In this document: one piece after another, positions 1 to 8,310 of the stretch | Layout of the letters: each line of letters starts with the position of its first letter | How positions within the stretch are numbered: position 1 is the stretch's first letter | NCBI GenBank assembly: GCA_937934705.1 | Contig: CALGYY010000297.1 | Location: forward strand, 1 to 16,856 | Length of the DNA stretch: 16,856 nucleotides | Direction: 5' to 3' | Source of the DNA: an uncultured Bacteroidota bacterium | GTDB lineage: Bacteria; Bacteroidota; Bacteroidia; Bacteroidales; CAIWKO01 | Notes under the pieces: generated by a model | Told to the model about the DNA's origin: nothing | What the model saw: only the letters and a program-made list of their open reading frames with translations | The model's database searches: none | Made by a program: the position numbers and the translations under genes

Positions 1-2
1 CA

Positions 3-896
3 GGATTTTTGAACGGCGATGATGCCGGCGATCTCGATACACCGCCCACCGCCACTACTGCTGCCACTGTGCTGAGTAATGTCGGCACCTATCCCATCAC
101 CCCTGCCGGAGGAAGCGACAACAACTACACTTTCTCTTACGTGAACGGTACACTCACCATTACTCAGGCGACGCTTACGGCAACGGCCGACGACAAATCC
201 AGGGCTTTCGGGGTCGCCAATCCCCCGCTCACTATTACATACACAGGATTTTTGAATGGTGATGATGCCGCGGATCTGGATATCCCGCCCACGGCGACTA
301 CCGCCGCCACCACCATGAGTGATGTCGGAACATATTCTATCACCCCGGCGGGCGGAAGCGACAACAACTATATTTTCTCTTACGCGGACGGTACCCTCAC
401 GATCACCAAGGCTTTACTCACTGCCACGGCTGATGACCAATCAAAGGATTACGGAACGCCCAATCCTCCGCTCACAATTACCTATTCAGGATTTGCCGGG
501 TCAGACGATGCCAGTGTATTGGACAGCGAACCCCTTGCCAGTACAAGCGCTGTGCTTTTAAGTCCTGTCGGAACTTACCCGATCACGCTCAGCGGAGGTT
601 CAGACAACAATTACGACCTGACGCTGATTGACGGAACCCTTACTGTTACCAAAGTCCACCTGACCGTAACGGCGGACAACAAAACGAAAACCTATGGAGA
701 CCCTGTGCCGGTGTTGACCTATATCATCACGGGCTTCGTCGGAACGGATACCATCACTGATATCGACACCCTGCCGGTCATTTATACCACGGCAGGTACA
801 ATGAGTCCCGCAGGAATTTATCCGATTGTGGTTGACAGCGCAACCGACGATTACTATGACTTCTATTATGTGAACGGTGATCTGGAAATACTCAAG
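3..896 (+). repeat. 243-nt in-frame tandem repeat encoding MBG domains
   Basis: The CAGG/CGGG motif that begins the GF(L/A/V) segment recurs at positions 1, 244, 487 and 730, giving an exact period of 243 nt (81 codons) with no indels. The partial first unit and the second unit are very similar at the nucleotide level, for example around 97-150 and 340-393. Later units diverge. This fits a recent duplication at the 5' end of an older array. Confidence 0.9.
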
Positions 897-1367
897 GCAC
901 AAGCAGTGGTAAGCATACAGGACACTGTTCAGATTTATGACGGAAATCCGAAACCAGTCACTGTAAGCACCAATCCCCCTGCCCTGGCCACAGACGTGAC
1001 CTATGACGGATCATCGCTACCACCTTCTGCAGTGGGCTTCTACTCTGTGATTGCCGTAATCAATGATCTCAACTATGAAGGGACAGACACGGCGATACTT
1101 GAAATTCAACTGGATGTTTCTGTTGGAGAAAGCGAGCAGGATGATATCAGCATATATTCTGACGGGCACAGCATTTTCGTAGAAATGGGTTCTGTTGCTG
1201 TACCTTCTGTCATATTCATTTACAATGCACTGGGAGAATGCATCAGCACTTCATCCCAGACCTGTTCGGGTCTTTTGCGCATGAGCACAGAGCTTCCGAC
1301 GGGAATATACATGATCGTCCTGCAGACAGATTCCGGCAGCCGGAGTGCGAAAGTACTGATCCGTTAA
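3..1367 (+). CDS. MBG-repeat secreted protein with T9SS type A C-terminal domain (5' end missing)
   Basis: This is a cell-surface or extracellular protein built from tandem beta-sandwich MBG-type repeats, with a C-terminal T9SS type A sorting domain. The reading frame is open to the left edge: the first codons give GFLNGDD, the same stretch that recurs inside the next repeat, so the true start lies upstream. Three full 81-residue units start near positions 168, 411 and 654, after a partial unit at the edge. They carry signatures such as LTATADDKS, NPPLTITYTGF, GTYPITPAGGSDNNY and DGTLTITKA. A more divergent Ig-like unit follows at about 897-1115. The last ~80 residues (SIYSDGHSIFVEM, FIYNALGECI, LPTGIYMIVLQTDSG, KVLIR) match the type A sorting domain, which T9SS removes when it releases or anchors the cargo. 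A strong terminator follows. The catalytic or binding role is unknown because the N-terminus is not in the window; adhesion or matrix structure is an inference. Confidence 0.9.
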   Translation, partial: GFLNGDDAGDLDTPPTATTAATVLSNVGTYPITPAGGSDNNYTFSYVNGTLTITQATLTATADDKSRAFGVANPPLTITYTGFLNGDDAADLDIPPTATTAATTMSDVGTYSITPAGGSDNNYIFSYADGTLTITKALLTATADDQSKDYGTPNPPLTITYSGFAGSDDASVLDSEPLASTSAVLLSPVGTYPITLSGGSDNNYDLTLIDGTLTVTKVHLTVTADNKTKTYGDPVPVLTYIITGFVGTDTITDIDTLPVIYTTAGTMSPAGIYPIVVDSATDDYYDFYYVNGDLEILKAQAVVSIQDTVQIYDGNPKPVTVSTNPPALATDVTYDGSSLPPSAVGFYSVIAVINDLNYEGTDTAILEIQLDVSVGESEQDDISIYSDGHSIFVEMGSVAVPSVIFIYNALGECISTSSQTCSGLLRMSTELPTGIYMIVLQTDSGSRSAKVLIR

Positions 1368-1398
1368 GTCTCAGTACTGCGAAGCATAAGCCTCTGTC

Positions 1399-1446
1399 AC
1401 TCCCGGAATATCAGCCTGAAAGCCTCATATTCCGGGAGTTTCTTTA
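1399..1446 (+). terminator. Rho-independent terminator after the MBG-repeat gene
   Basis: A perfect 13-bp inverted repeat (ACTCCCGGAATAT at 1399-1411, ATATTCCGGGAGT at 1427-1439) encloses a 15-nt loop. A T-rich tail (TTTCTTT) follows directly. It sits 31 nt after the stop codon and separates this gene from the adhesin unit. Confidence 0.88.
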
Positions 1447-1520
1447 GCGCTCAGCATGACTAAATCATTCAGATATTAAGTTTCAGTGAAAGCTGAAGAG
1501 CAAGCGCATTAAAAATAAAT

Positions 1521-1528
1521 TATATTTG
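1521..1528 (+). promoter_or_regulatory. Bacteroidetes-type -7 promoter element of the adhesin/PorP unit
   Basis: TATATTTG matches the Bacteroidetes sigma-factor -7 consensus TAnnTTTG. It lies 29 nt upstream of the ATG, which puts the expected transcript start near 1533-1536 and gives a leader of about 25 nt. I see no convincing -33 TTG at the usual spacing. Confidence 0.6.
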
Positions 1529-1557
1529 CGGGTAGGGATTCATTAAAACTGATTTTC

Positions 1558-4500
1558 ATGAGACATTTATCAGGCAAAGTCCGCCACGCGCTTATCGCAG
1601 CTGTGGTTCTGTGCTTAACAGTACTGACCTCACAGCAAGCCATGGCTTACGGCATCACCAGTATCAGCGGTTCCGGCTGGTCAGGGACACTAAATTACGC
1701 TTCCAATTCAACGGTTTACACCTGTTACAGCTCAGGGCTGACCCTGTACACGGATGTTACGGCCTCAACCACAGTGGGGCCTACCACCTATTACCGGAAG
1801 TGGCAGTACAGTAACGACGGCAGCACATGGTTCACTGACGCCTTAGGCGGATCAGGGTATGCCACCCACAGCACCATTTCCCGCTATTACCGTTGTGTGC
1901 AGCGGAGCACCGGGGGTGTCGTTCTGGCGGGGAGTGAAACGCCCTGGGTGCGGGTTCTGTTCGGGCCGAGCTTCGTTTCGATGCCTTCAGCCGTCAGCAC
2001 AACGAGCATTACCGGAACAAGCTTCACTGCCAACTGGACTACCTCCGGAACGCCTCACGGTCCCAGCACCATGAACATCAGGCATTACATGTTTTGCAGC
2101 ACGACATCTACCTTCGATCCGGGTACCCAGGCACCAGGATTCAATTCTTCCTGCGCCAGGCTGATCACTGCCTGCAGCGAGTCTACCTCGGCCATTGCCG
2201 GCTGCACCAATCCATCCACCCCGGTTTCCTTTACCGTTACCGGACTGACTCCGGGTCAGACCTATTACTGGAAAGTTGTTGCTCAGTCGTGGCATGAAGA
2301 AAGCAGCAATGGGGACCTCTGGTGCGGATATCAGAGTTCTTACACGGCTACGCAAACGGTGGAAGACTGTGCCGCGCCCGTGATCACCTTACAGCCGGCC
2401 GGAACAAGCATATGTTCAGGAAGCACTGCCAGTCTCAGTGTTACCGCCACCGGCGCCACATCCTACCAGTGGCTCCTGAACGGTACGGAGATCGGCGGAG
2501 CCACTTCCTCAGGTTTCAACGCATCAGCCCCCGGAACCTATACGGTGATGGTTTACAGCGCCTGTGATTCCACATTGAGTAACAGTGCCGTGATCAGCAC
2601 CGACCAGCCTTCGGTGGCTGCTGCAGGACCGGACCAGGTGAGCTGCGGCGACAGCATCATCATGGCTGCAAATTCCCCCCTGACGGGTAGCGGAGTGTGG
2701 ACCGTGGTCACCGGCAGTGGTACGTTTACCTCACTGAATGATCCGCTGGCAGGAGTCAGCGGGCTGAGTGCAGGCACCAATACTTTCCAGTGGACTCTGG
2801 CCAACGGGGTTTGTCCCGACTCGCAGGATCAGGTTACCATTAACATTGAAGATTCAAGCCTGGCAGCAACATCTGTTTCCGGTGATGACCAGATCTGCAG
2901 CGGGGAAAGCACGACTTTGAGTATTAATGGCGGTTACCTGGGCGGAAGTGCTGAATGGGTATGGTACGCCGACAGTTGCGGAGGACCTGTGGCAGGTACC
3001 GGAAGCAGTGTGAACCTTTCGCCATCCGCTAATACGACATATTACGTACATGCCACCGGCGGCTGTAACACCACCGCTTGTGTTTCTGTTTCAGTCAGCG
3101 TTGGTGCGGCCAATGCCTGGGCCGGTAACGACCAGACCATCTGCACGGGCGACAGTACAACGCTCACCGCCAGTGGCGGAGGAACCTATCTCTGGAGTTA
3201 TAATGGTGAGACATCTGCCAGCATTACCGTAAAACCCCTGAGTGGTACGACTTATACGGTAACGGTGACCAATGGAAGCTGCACAGCGACCGACGCGGTT
3301 TCGGTTTACGTGACCTCGATGGCGGATGCCACAATCACTACAGGCGGTCCTTTCTGTACCGGGGACCTGCCGCTGAATCTGTCTGCTGTTGATCCGGGCG
3401 GAACATGGTCCGGCACCGGGATCAGCAATGGCACAACGGGGCTGTTTGATCCGGGGATGGCCGGTTCAGGAAGCCACCAGGTGATATACACCATCGGCGG
3501 AAGCTGCGGATCCGCAGATACGGTTATGATCAATGTCAGCACTTCTGCAGATGCAAGCATAGTCCCAGCCGGGCCTTTTTGCAGCAACGGAAGCCCGGTC
3601 ATCCTGACAGCCGCTGAAAGCGGTGGTATCTGGTCGGGTACGGGCATTACCAATGCTTCAGTGGGTGAGTTTTCCCCCGGGGTCAGCGGCAGCGGGACTT
3701 TTAATGTGATCTATACAATCAGCGGAATTTGCGGTGAAAGTGATACCATCAGCATTGCAGTCAACGGAGCACCGGATGCAACGATATCAGCGGCCGGGCC
3801 TTATTGCAGCAATCTCAGCGCTGTGAACCTCAGCGCAGCAACGGCAGGCGGATTGTGGTCGGGACAGGGCATCACCAATCCTTCAGCGGGCATATTCTCC
3901 CCCTCAGGTGTCGGTGCCGGGACATACCAGGTGGTTTATTCTCTTTCGGGTTCCTGTCCGGCGAGCGACACGGCCAGCATTACAGTCAATGAGGCCATGG
4001 ATGCCACCATTCTCACTTCCGGACCCTTCTGCAACAATATTACATCTCTTAACCTTTCAGCCGCTGATCCCGGAGGTGTATGGTCAGGAGCGGGCATCAC
4101 AGATGTGAATGCCGGAACTTTTTCTCCCTCATCCGTTGGTCTGGGGATGTACCTCATCACTTACAGTATTTCCGGAAGCTGCGGCGACAGCGACACGGCC
4201 ATGATCAGCGTTGTCAACGCACCCAATGCAACGATACAGCCTGCCGGACCTTTCTGCAGCAGTGTTTCAGCGGTTAACCTGAGTGCGGTCAATCCGGGCG
4301 GACTATGGTCAGGACAAGGGATCACGGATGCCTTCAACGGCACCTTCTCCCCTTCCGGAACGGGGCCCGGAACCTGGAATGTATATTACACCCTGAGCGG
4401 TGCCTGCACCTCCACCGATACCCTCAGCATAACGGTACTTGAGGCTGCCAATGCCGGGATCGTTCCTGCAGGTCCCTTCTGCGTTCTCGATGGCCCCATT

Positions 4501-5412
4501 CAGCTCCAGGGCATTGACAGCGGCGGAATCTGGAGTGGTTCCGGAACGACCATCAGCGGCTTATTCGATCCTTCTGTTGCCGGCACGGGTATCCACAACA
4601 TCACCTATATGATCAGCGGAAGCTGCGGTGACACTTCTCAGATCAGTCTTCAGGTTTATCCGCAGGCCAATGCCGACATTCTCAGTACAGGTCCCTGGTG
4701 CGAAAATGATGCGACTATCTTACTGAGTGCTGCCAGTGCAGGAGGAAACTGGTCGGGCCCGGGTGTAACGCTTCCTTCGGGCGGTGTGTTCGATCCTTCG
4801 GTGGCAGGAGCAGGAACCCATGAGTTGATCTACACCATCCCCGGTAGCTGCGGTGATGCGGATACAGCCACAATTACGATCCATGAAGCACCTTCACTCC
4901 AATTAAGCGTAACGCAGGAAAGCTGCCTGGGTGAAAATGACGGCAGCATCAGCGCCCTGGCGACAGGCGGGTTGCCACCTTACACCTGGCTCTGGAACAA
5001 CGGCGGACAAAATCCTTTGCTGGAAAACCTTGAGCCCGGAACATACAGTCTCGTGGTGACTGACGCAAATTCCTGTGCAGCATCCGACACCATACTGATG
5101 ACGGCATCTTCCGTCCCCTGCGAGGAAATTCCTTCAGTGATCTATATCCCGAACGTATTCTCCCCGAACGGTGACGGTAACCCTGCAAACAACACCTTCA
5201 TGGTACTTGGTGAGGGGATCAGGAATGTAGAACTCGTGATTTTCGACCGCTGGGGAGAAAAGATCTTCGAAACCAGGGAAGCAGGTACCGGTTGGAACGG
5301 TGAGTACAAAGGCAAACCCATGGATCAGGGTGTTTATGTTTACACCGCCATCATTGAGCTCCTGAGCGGAGAGATTGTTGAAAGAAAAGGAAACTTCACC
5401 TTACTCAGATAA
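1558..5412 (+). CDS. Large multidomain adhesin-like protein with T9SS type B (gliding motility-associated) C-terminal domain
   Basis: A 1284-residue exported protein, probably a surface adhesin. Residues 1-31 form a signal peptide (KVRHALIAAVVLCL core, cleavage near QQAMA). Residues about 140-260 look like a fibronectin type III domain ending in TGLTPGQTYYWKV. Residues 273-345 are Ig-like (SYQWLLNG). PKD/Ig-like segments with GPDQ, GDDQ and GNDQ starts run to about 589. Seven tandem repeats of about 75 residues occupy 590-1112. A SprB-type repeat (GGLPPYTWLWNNGG, LEPGTYSLVVTDANSC) follows. From about 1190, IPNVFSPNGDGNP, FDRWGEKIFE and GVYVYTAIIEL identify the type B sorting domain, also called CHU_C or gliding motility-associated C-terminal domain. 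Such domains direct export by T9SS and, unlike type A, usually need a PorP/SprF-like partner; one is encoded 10 nt downstream. The ligand is unknown. Size, repeats and sorting domain resemble SprB-class adhesins, but the sequence shows only the architecture. Confidence 0.92.
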   Translation: MRHLSGKVRHALIAAVVLCLTVLTSQQAMAYGITSISGSGWSGTLNYASNSTVYTCYSSGLTLYTDVTASTTVGPTTYYRKWQYSNDGSTWFTDALGGSGYATHSTISRYYRCVQRSTGGVVLAGSETPWVRVLFGPSFVSMPSAVSTTSITGTSFTANWTTSGTPHGPSTMNIRHYMFCSTTSTFDPGTQAPGFNSSCARLITACSESTSAIAGCTNPSTPVSFTVTGLTPGQTYYWKVVAQSWHEESSNGDLWCGYQSSYTATQTVEDCAAPVITLQPAGTSICSGSTASLSVTATGATSYQWLLNGTEIGGATSSGFNASAPGTYTVMVYSACDSTLSNSAVISTDQPSVAAAGPDQVSCGDSIIMAANSPLTGSGVWTVVTGSGTFTSLNDPLAGVSGLSAGTNTFQWTLANGVCPDSQDQVTINIEDSSLAATSVSGDDQICSGESTTLSINGGYLGGSAEWVWYADSCGGPVAGTGSSVNLSPSANTTYYVHATGGCNTTACVSVSVSVGAANAWAGNDQTICTGDSTTLTASGGGTYLWSYNGETSASITVKPLSGTTYTVTVTNGSCTATDAVSVYVTSMADATITTGGPFCTGDLPLNLSAVDPGGTWSGTGISNGTTGLFDPGMAGSGSHQVIYTIGGSCGSADTVMINVSTSADASIVPAGPFCSNGSPVILTAAESGGIWSGTGITNASVGEFSPGVSGSGTFNVIYTISGICGESDTISIAVNGAPDATISAAGPYCSNLSAVNLSAATAGGLWSGQGITNPSAGIFSPSGVGAGTYQVVYSLSGSCPASDTASITVNEAMDATILTSGPFCNNITSLNLSAADPGGVWSGAGITDVNAGTFSPSSVGLGMYLITYSISGSCGDSDTAMISVVNAPNATIQPAGPFCSSVSAVNLSAVNPGGLWSGQGITDAFNGTFSPSGTGPGTWNVYYTLSGACTSTDTLSITVLEAANAGIVPAGPFCVLDGPIQLQGIDSGGIWSGSGTTISGLFDPSVAGTGIHNITYMISGSCGDTSQISLQVYPQANADILSTGPWCENDATILLSAASAGGNWSGPGVTLPSGGVFDPSVAGAGTHELIYTIPGSCGDADTATITIHEAPSLQLSVTQESCLGENDGSISALATGGLPPYTWLWNNGGQNPLLENLEPGTYSLVVTDANSCAASDTILMTASSVPCEEIPSVIYIPNVFSPNGDGNPANNTFMVLGEGIRNVELVIFDRWGEKIFETREAGTGWNGEYKGKPMDQGVYVYTAIIELLSGEIVERKGNFTLLR
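3325..4893 (+). repeat. Seven tandem 75-residue repeats, each with two cysteines, inside the adhesin
   Basis: Unit starts (D/N-A-x-I followed by a GP[FYW]C motif) fall at 3325, 3550, 3775, 4000, 4225, 4450 and 4669. Spacing is exactly 225 nt except for the sixth unit, which is 219 nt and lacks two codons around the GTTISGLFDP loop. Each unit has the order GP[FYW]C, GG-x-WSG-x-G, F-[DS]-P, a Y-[ST]/Y-[MT] strand, then [GS]-x-C near its end. Each holds exactly two cysteines, which suggests one disulfide per domain after export; that bond is an inference. Confidence 0.92.
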
Positions 5413-5422
5413 TATCATTCAT

Positions 5423-6460
5423 ATGAAAAGAATATTTATTTTCATCACCATACTATTCCTTGGATGGAATCTGGCGGGACAGGATCTGCATTTTTCGCAG
5501 TATAACCAGGCACCGATGTCGCTCAACCCTGCATTAACCGGTGCATTCAACGGAAAGCACAGGATAGGTGCCAATTACAAAAGTCAATGGTATCATATTT
5601 CTGAAGCCTATCTGACTTATGGTATCGCCTATGACCTGGGGATTTTAAGGAACAGCGGAAAAGGCGGGTTTCTGGGGATTGGCCTGCAGTTTTACAATGA
5701 TGTGGCCGGGGTGAATAAACTGGGAACGATGCAGGAGAATCTTTCGGTAGCTTATCATCTGCCGGTGAGCAGCCGGAATATTATTTCAGCAGGGCTATCG
5801 GGCGGCTTTACCCAGAGGAGCATCCGGAAAGACAAGATGCAATGGGCCAGTCAGTACGACCCTGCTTATTCCGATGGCTTTAATCCCGCGTTGACGCCCG
5901 GGGAGCCTGCGCCTTTCGGCACCATGAATGTGGGTGATTTCTCAGCAGGACTATTATGGACATACAGCAAACCTGCCACTGCTGCGGGGGAGAACAATGC
6001 GAAAAAGGTTCAGGCGGGCTGGGCCCTTTATCATATCAACAGGCCAAAGCAAACCTATTATGACATCGCGGATAAAAAGATGTTTATGAAGATGGCCCTG
6101 CACGTGAATTCCTACATCGGCTTCTGGAACACCAGTCTCGCGCTTGTTCCCTCGGCCGTGTGGTATCATCAGGGCCCGTCAAACGAGATCCTTGCAGGAG
6201 CTTTGCTTCATATCGGTCTGAGCGGACCTTCGCTTGCAGGAACGCAGAGGGAGACATCTCTTTCACTGGGAGCATATTATCGTATCAACGATGCAGTGAT
6301 CGCCTGTGCACAGTTCGAGTACCGCAACTTTTTGCTGGGTCTCAGTTACGACGTCAACACCTCGGAATTATCGGCAGCAAGCAAATACCTGGGCGGACTG
6401 GAAGTCAGCCTCAGGTATTGCGTACCGTTGCCGGAAAGCAAAAACAGCAGCCTTTTTTGA
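5423..6460 (+). CDS. PorP/SprF family type IX secretion outer-membrane protein
   Basis: A 345-residue outer-membrane beta-barrel protein of the PorP/SprF family. SprF of Flavobacterium is required for export of the SprB adhesin, and family members are typically encoded just after type B T9SS substrates. I chose the ATG at 5423 because it opens a clean signal peptide (MKRIFIFITILFLGWNLAGQ) with the mature protein starting at QDLHFSQYNQAP. An upstream in-frame start would overlap the adhesin gene and place 16 unrelated residues ahead of the signal. The family hallmark HFSQYNQAPMSLNPALTG is at residues 23-40. Alternating aromatic strands run to the C-terminus (LGGLEVSLRYCVPL). It follows the adhesin stop codon by 10 nt with no terminator between, so co-transcription is likely. 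Its most probable job is to help export or hold that adhesin at the surface. Confidence 0.93.
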   Translation: MKRIFIFITILFLGWNLAGQDLHFSQYNQAPMSLNPALTGAFNGKHRIGANYKSQWYHISEAYLTYGIAYDLGILRNSGKGGFLGIGLQFYNDVAGVNKLGTMQENLSVAYHLPVSSRNIISAGLSGGFTQRSIRKDKMQWASQYDPAYSDGFNPALTPGEPAPFGTMNVGDFSAGLLWTYSKPATAAGENNAKKVQAGWALYHINRPKQTYYDIADKKMFMKMALHVNSYIGFWNTSLALVPSAVWYHQGPSNEILAGALLHIGLSGPSLAGTQRETSLSLGAYYRINDAVIACAQFEYRNFLLGLSYDVNTSELSAASKYLGGLEVSLRYCVPLPESKNSSLF

Positions 6461-6461
6461 T

Positions 6462-6941
6462 CTATTTCACCATGTTGTTTATTCTTTCACTCCAGGTTGC
6501 CGTCAACTGAAGTTCATCACGGAGAATGGAGTTCATATCCATGGTAAAAAGATCAAGTTCAAGATCCCTATTGGTCTTATCATGAAAGAAAAACCTCAGT
6601 GAAATCCGGTCAATTACGGTCGTGCTCTCTTTCTTCGGGCCCACCTGGTGAGAGATATTCACAGCCTCACAATTCCTGACCTCATCCAGGTTAATGACAT
6701 ACAGATGATTGAGAACATTGCTGAAAAATATCTTTTTGCGGGCCGTATCCAGTCCGAGAAAAAAATTGTCAGTCATGGAAACCACATCAGGAACCACCTG
6801 ATAATCTGAAGCTTTAGACATATAGGCTTCCCTGATCTTCCTTTTCTTCCCTTTTCTGATAACAGAATATGCAACAAAGGGGGCTATCGTCACAATGATG
6901 ATAAGGAATACCACCAATACCAATACTATTGTATCGTTCAT
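6462..6941 (-). CDS. Single-pass membrane protein of unknown function
   Basis: I do not recognise this family. The 159-residue product has one N-terminal membrane segment (residues 5-27, VLVLVVFLIIIVTIAPFVAY), then a basic patch (RKGKKRKIRE), then a soluble domain of about 120 residues. The patch makes a cytoplasmic location of that domain likely. The pattern (DNFFLGLDTARKKIFF, LYVINLDEVRNCEAV, ISLRFFFHDKTNRDLELDLF) reads as alternating beta strands ending in a short helix, possibly a PH-like fold; this is a guess from pattern only. I took the ATG at 6941 because the 14 codons upstream of it add nothing signal-like. The gene is convergent with the PorP/SprF gene, with a single nucleotide between the two stop codons. 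It may share a transcript with the small gene 67 nt upstream. Confidence 0.7.
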   Translation of the reverse strand: MNDTIVLVLVVFLIIIVTIAPFVAYSVIRKGKKRKIREAYMSKASDYQVVPDVVSMTDNFFLGLDTARKKIFFSNVLNHLYVINLDEVRNCEAVNISHQVGPKKESTTVIDRISLRFFFHDKTNRDLELDLFTMDMNSILRDELQLTATWSERINNMVK

Positions 6942-7008
6942 AACAAATACTTTAAAATAAATAATCTGATAATTAAAACTCAAGAACAGGCTTGATTCTC
7001 AGATGACA

Positions 7009-7383
7009 TTACCAGAAATAATGAAAGGGAAAAGGGATGCTGAAAGATTCGAGCGGCAGAACGATGATCAGGAATTGTTCTGCGAGTGCCGCGGGTCTCG
7101 GGCAGGCTGTTTCAGATAATGAGATCAGCGTGGCTGTGAATTCAGGCAGAACCGGTGTCCTGATGAGTTTCTGGAGAAAGCTCCCCTGAACTCTTTGTAT
7201 CCTTTCAGATTCATGCGCCATCAATTGCTGCATGAACCCGGTTCCCGGTGAGATCGTGCATTCATGACCACGTTCTACACCCGGGGAGGCATCACCATTC
7301 CATGACGGCAGCATCCATATCTGCTGTATCAGGAGCAGAATGGTCATCAGACACAAGGCAGATGTTTTCAGGACTTTCACCAT
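7009..7383 (-). CDS. Small protein with N-terminal hydrophobic segment, unknown function
   Basis: Not recognised. The 124-residue frame starts with a basic residue and a hydrophobic run (MVKVLKTSALCLMTILLLIQ) that could be a signal peptide or membrane anchor. A polar middle (HECTISPGTGFMQQLMAHESERIQRVQG) and a second hydrophobic stretch near the C-terminus (LAEQFLIIVLPLESF) follow. Support is modest: no known motif, but it fills an otherwise empty stretch and has a promoter-like element directly before its ATG. That element would start transcription at or next to the start codon, so the mRNA would be leaderless. It may instead begin further upstream at 7410, or not be a gene. Confidence 0.42.
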   Translation of the reverse strand: MVKVLKTSALCLMTILLLIQQIWMLPSWNGDASPGVERGHECTISPGTGFMQQLMAHESERIQRVQGSFLQKLIRTPVLPEFTATLISLSETACPRPAALAEQFLIIVLPLESFSIPFPFHYFW

Positions 7384-7384
7384 G

Positions 7385-7415
7385 CAAAGGTACATCAGCA
7401 CAGGGATCAATTCAA
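7385..7415 (-). promoter_or_regulatory. Bacteroidetes-type promoter before the small unknown gene
   Basis: Read on the minus strand, TACCTTTG (7392-7385) matches the -7 consensus TAnnTTTG. A TTG (7415-7413) lies exactly 20 nt further upstream, as expected for a -33 element. The ATG at 7383 begins one base after the -7 box, so any transcript from here would start at about the start codon. Confidence 0.5.
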
Positions 7416-7530
7416 GTCAATCCCTAAAAATTTGTGATTGTTCACAAAACAATGTCAACAGCCACCTTCAGAACCCTGTATTTCCAGTGCCATACGAAAC
7501 CATATATCATCTGAAGAGCAGAAACACTTC

Positions 7531-8295
7531 CTACTTCATCATTTTCTCGACAATCCCCATCGCCATTTTATGCGGGGCCATCCCGGAGATTGATTTCAGG
7601 AAGCGGTTTTTAAAACCGTGTATCCGGAAATACTTCTTTGAATTCAGTGAACTGAAGATGAAGTTCGCCAGTTCTCCTGAACCCGGCGCCTTGTCAAACA
7701 TGGATGAAGACTCCACACCCGCCACCTGAGCAAATTCAGACTTTGTAGGCCCCGGGCAGATGGCGATAAGTTTCACTCCGGTCTTACGCATTTCATACGC
7801 GATGGCTTCAGTCATGCTCAGCACGTAGGATTTGGTGGCCGCATAGCACGCGAGCCCGGGGATGGGCTGAAAAGCGGCCGTGGAGGCCAGGTTGATGATC
7901 ACTCCCCCGCCCCGTTTTTCCATGTCTTCAGCAAAAAAGCGGGTCAGTCTCGTGAGTGTCACCATATTCAGCATCAGCATATCGGTCTGCTTTTGCTCAT
8001 CGATGGCAGTGAATCCTCCGCTGAGTCCATAGCCTGCATTGTTGACCAGTACATCCACGGTGAGGCCCAGACCTCTGACCTTTTCAGTGAGGGCAAGAGC
8101 ACTATCCCGCTGCGAAAGATCCATATCGATGACTTCAGCATTTATCCCGTACTTCCCGCTGATCAACGCGCGGACTTCTTCGAGCTTATCTTTTCTTCTT
8201 GCCACCAGTATGGGCTGATATGCATTTTGCGCAAACACCAGGGCGGTTTCACGGCCGATGCCGGATGAGGCTCCGGTAACCAGGACTGTCTTCAT
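7531..8295 (-). CDS. Short-chain dehydrogenase/reductase (SDR), classical type
   Basis: A 254-residue NAD(P)-dependent oxidoreductase of the classical SDR family; the length is typical. Residues 7-14 (TGASSGIG) form the Rossmann nucleotide-binding motif. NNAG is at 85-88, and the catalytic set is complete: N110, S138 (INLASTAAF), Y151 and K155 (YAATK). R33/R34 after the second strand (VARRKDKLEE) suggests preference for NADP(H). The PGPTKSEF loop at 181-188 is the usual substrate-loop start. The arrangement resembles DltE/YqjQ-like and other uncharacterised short-chain reductases, so the substrate cannot be read from sequence. The ATG at 8295 is chosen because the nucleotide fold begins directly there and a promoter sits just upstream. 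It lies downstream of the MFS gene on the same strand but has its own promoter. Confidence 0.93.
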   Translation of the reverse strand: MKTVLVTGASSGIGRETALVFAQNAYQPILVARRKDKLEEVRALISGKYGINAEVIDMDLSQRDSALALTEKVRGLGLTVDVLVNNAGYGLSGGFTAIDEQKQTDMLMLNMVTLTRLTRFFAEDMEKRGGGVIINLASTAAFQPIPGLACYAATKSYVLSMTEAIAYEMRKTGVKLIAICPGPTKSEFAQVAGVESSSMFDKAPGSGELANFIFSSLNSKKYFRIHGFKNRFLKSISGMAPHKMAMGIVEKMMK

Positions 8296-8310
8296 TGCGT
8301 GATTTTTATG

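Noticed and set aside
7340..7729. Plus-strand frame of 129 codons
   Set aside because: It overlaps the small minus-strand frame and the 3' end of the SDR gene, has no motif, and has no promoter-like box.
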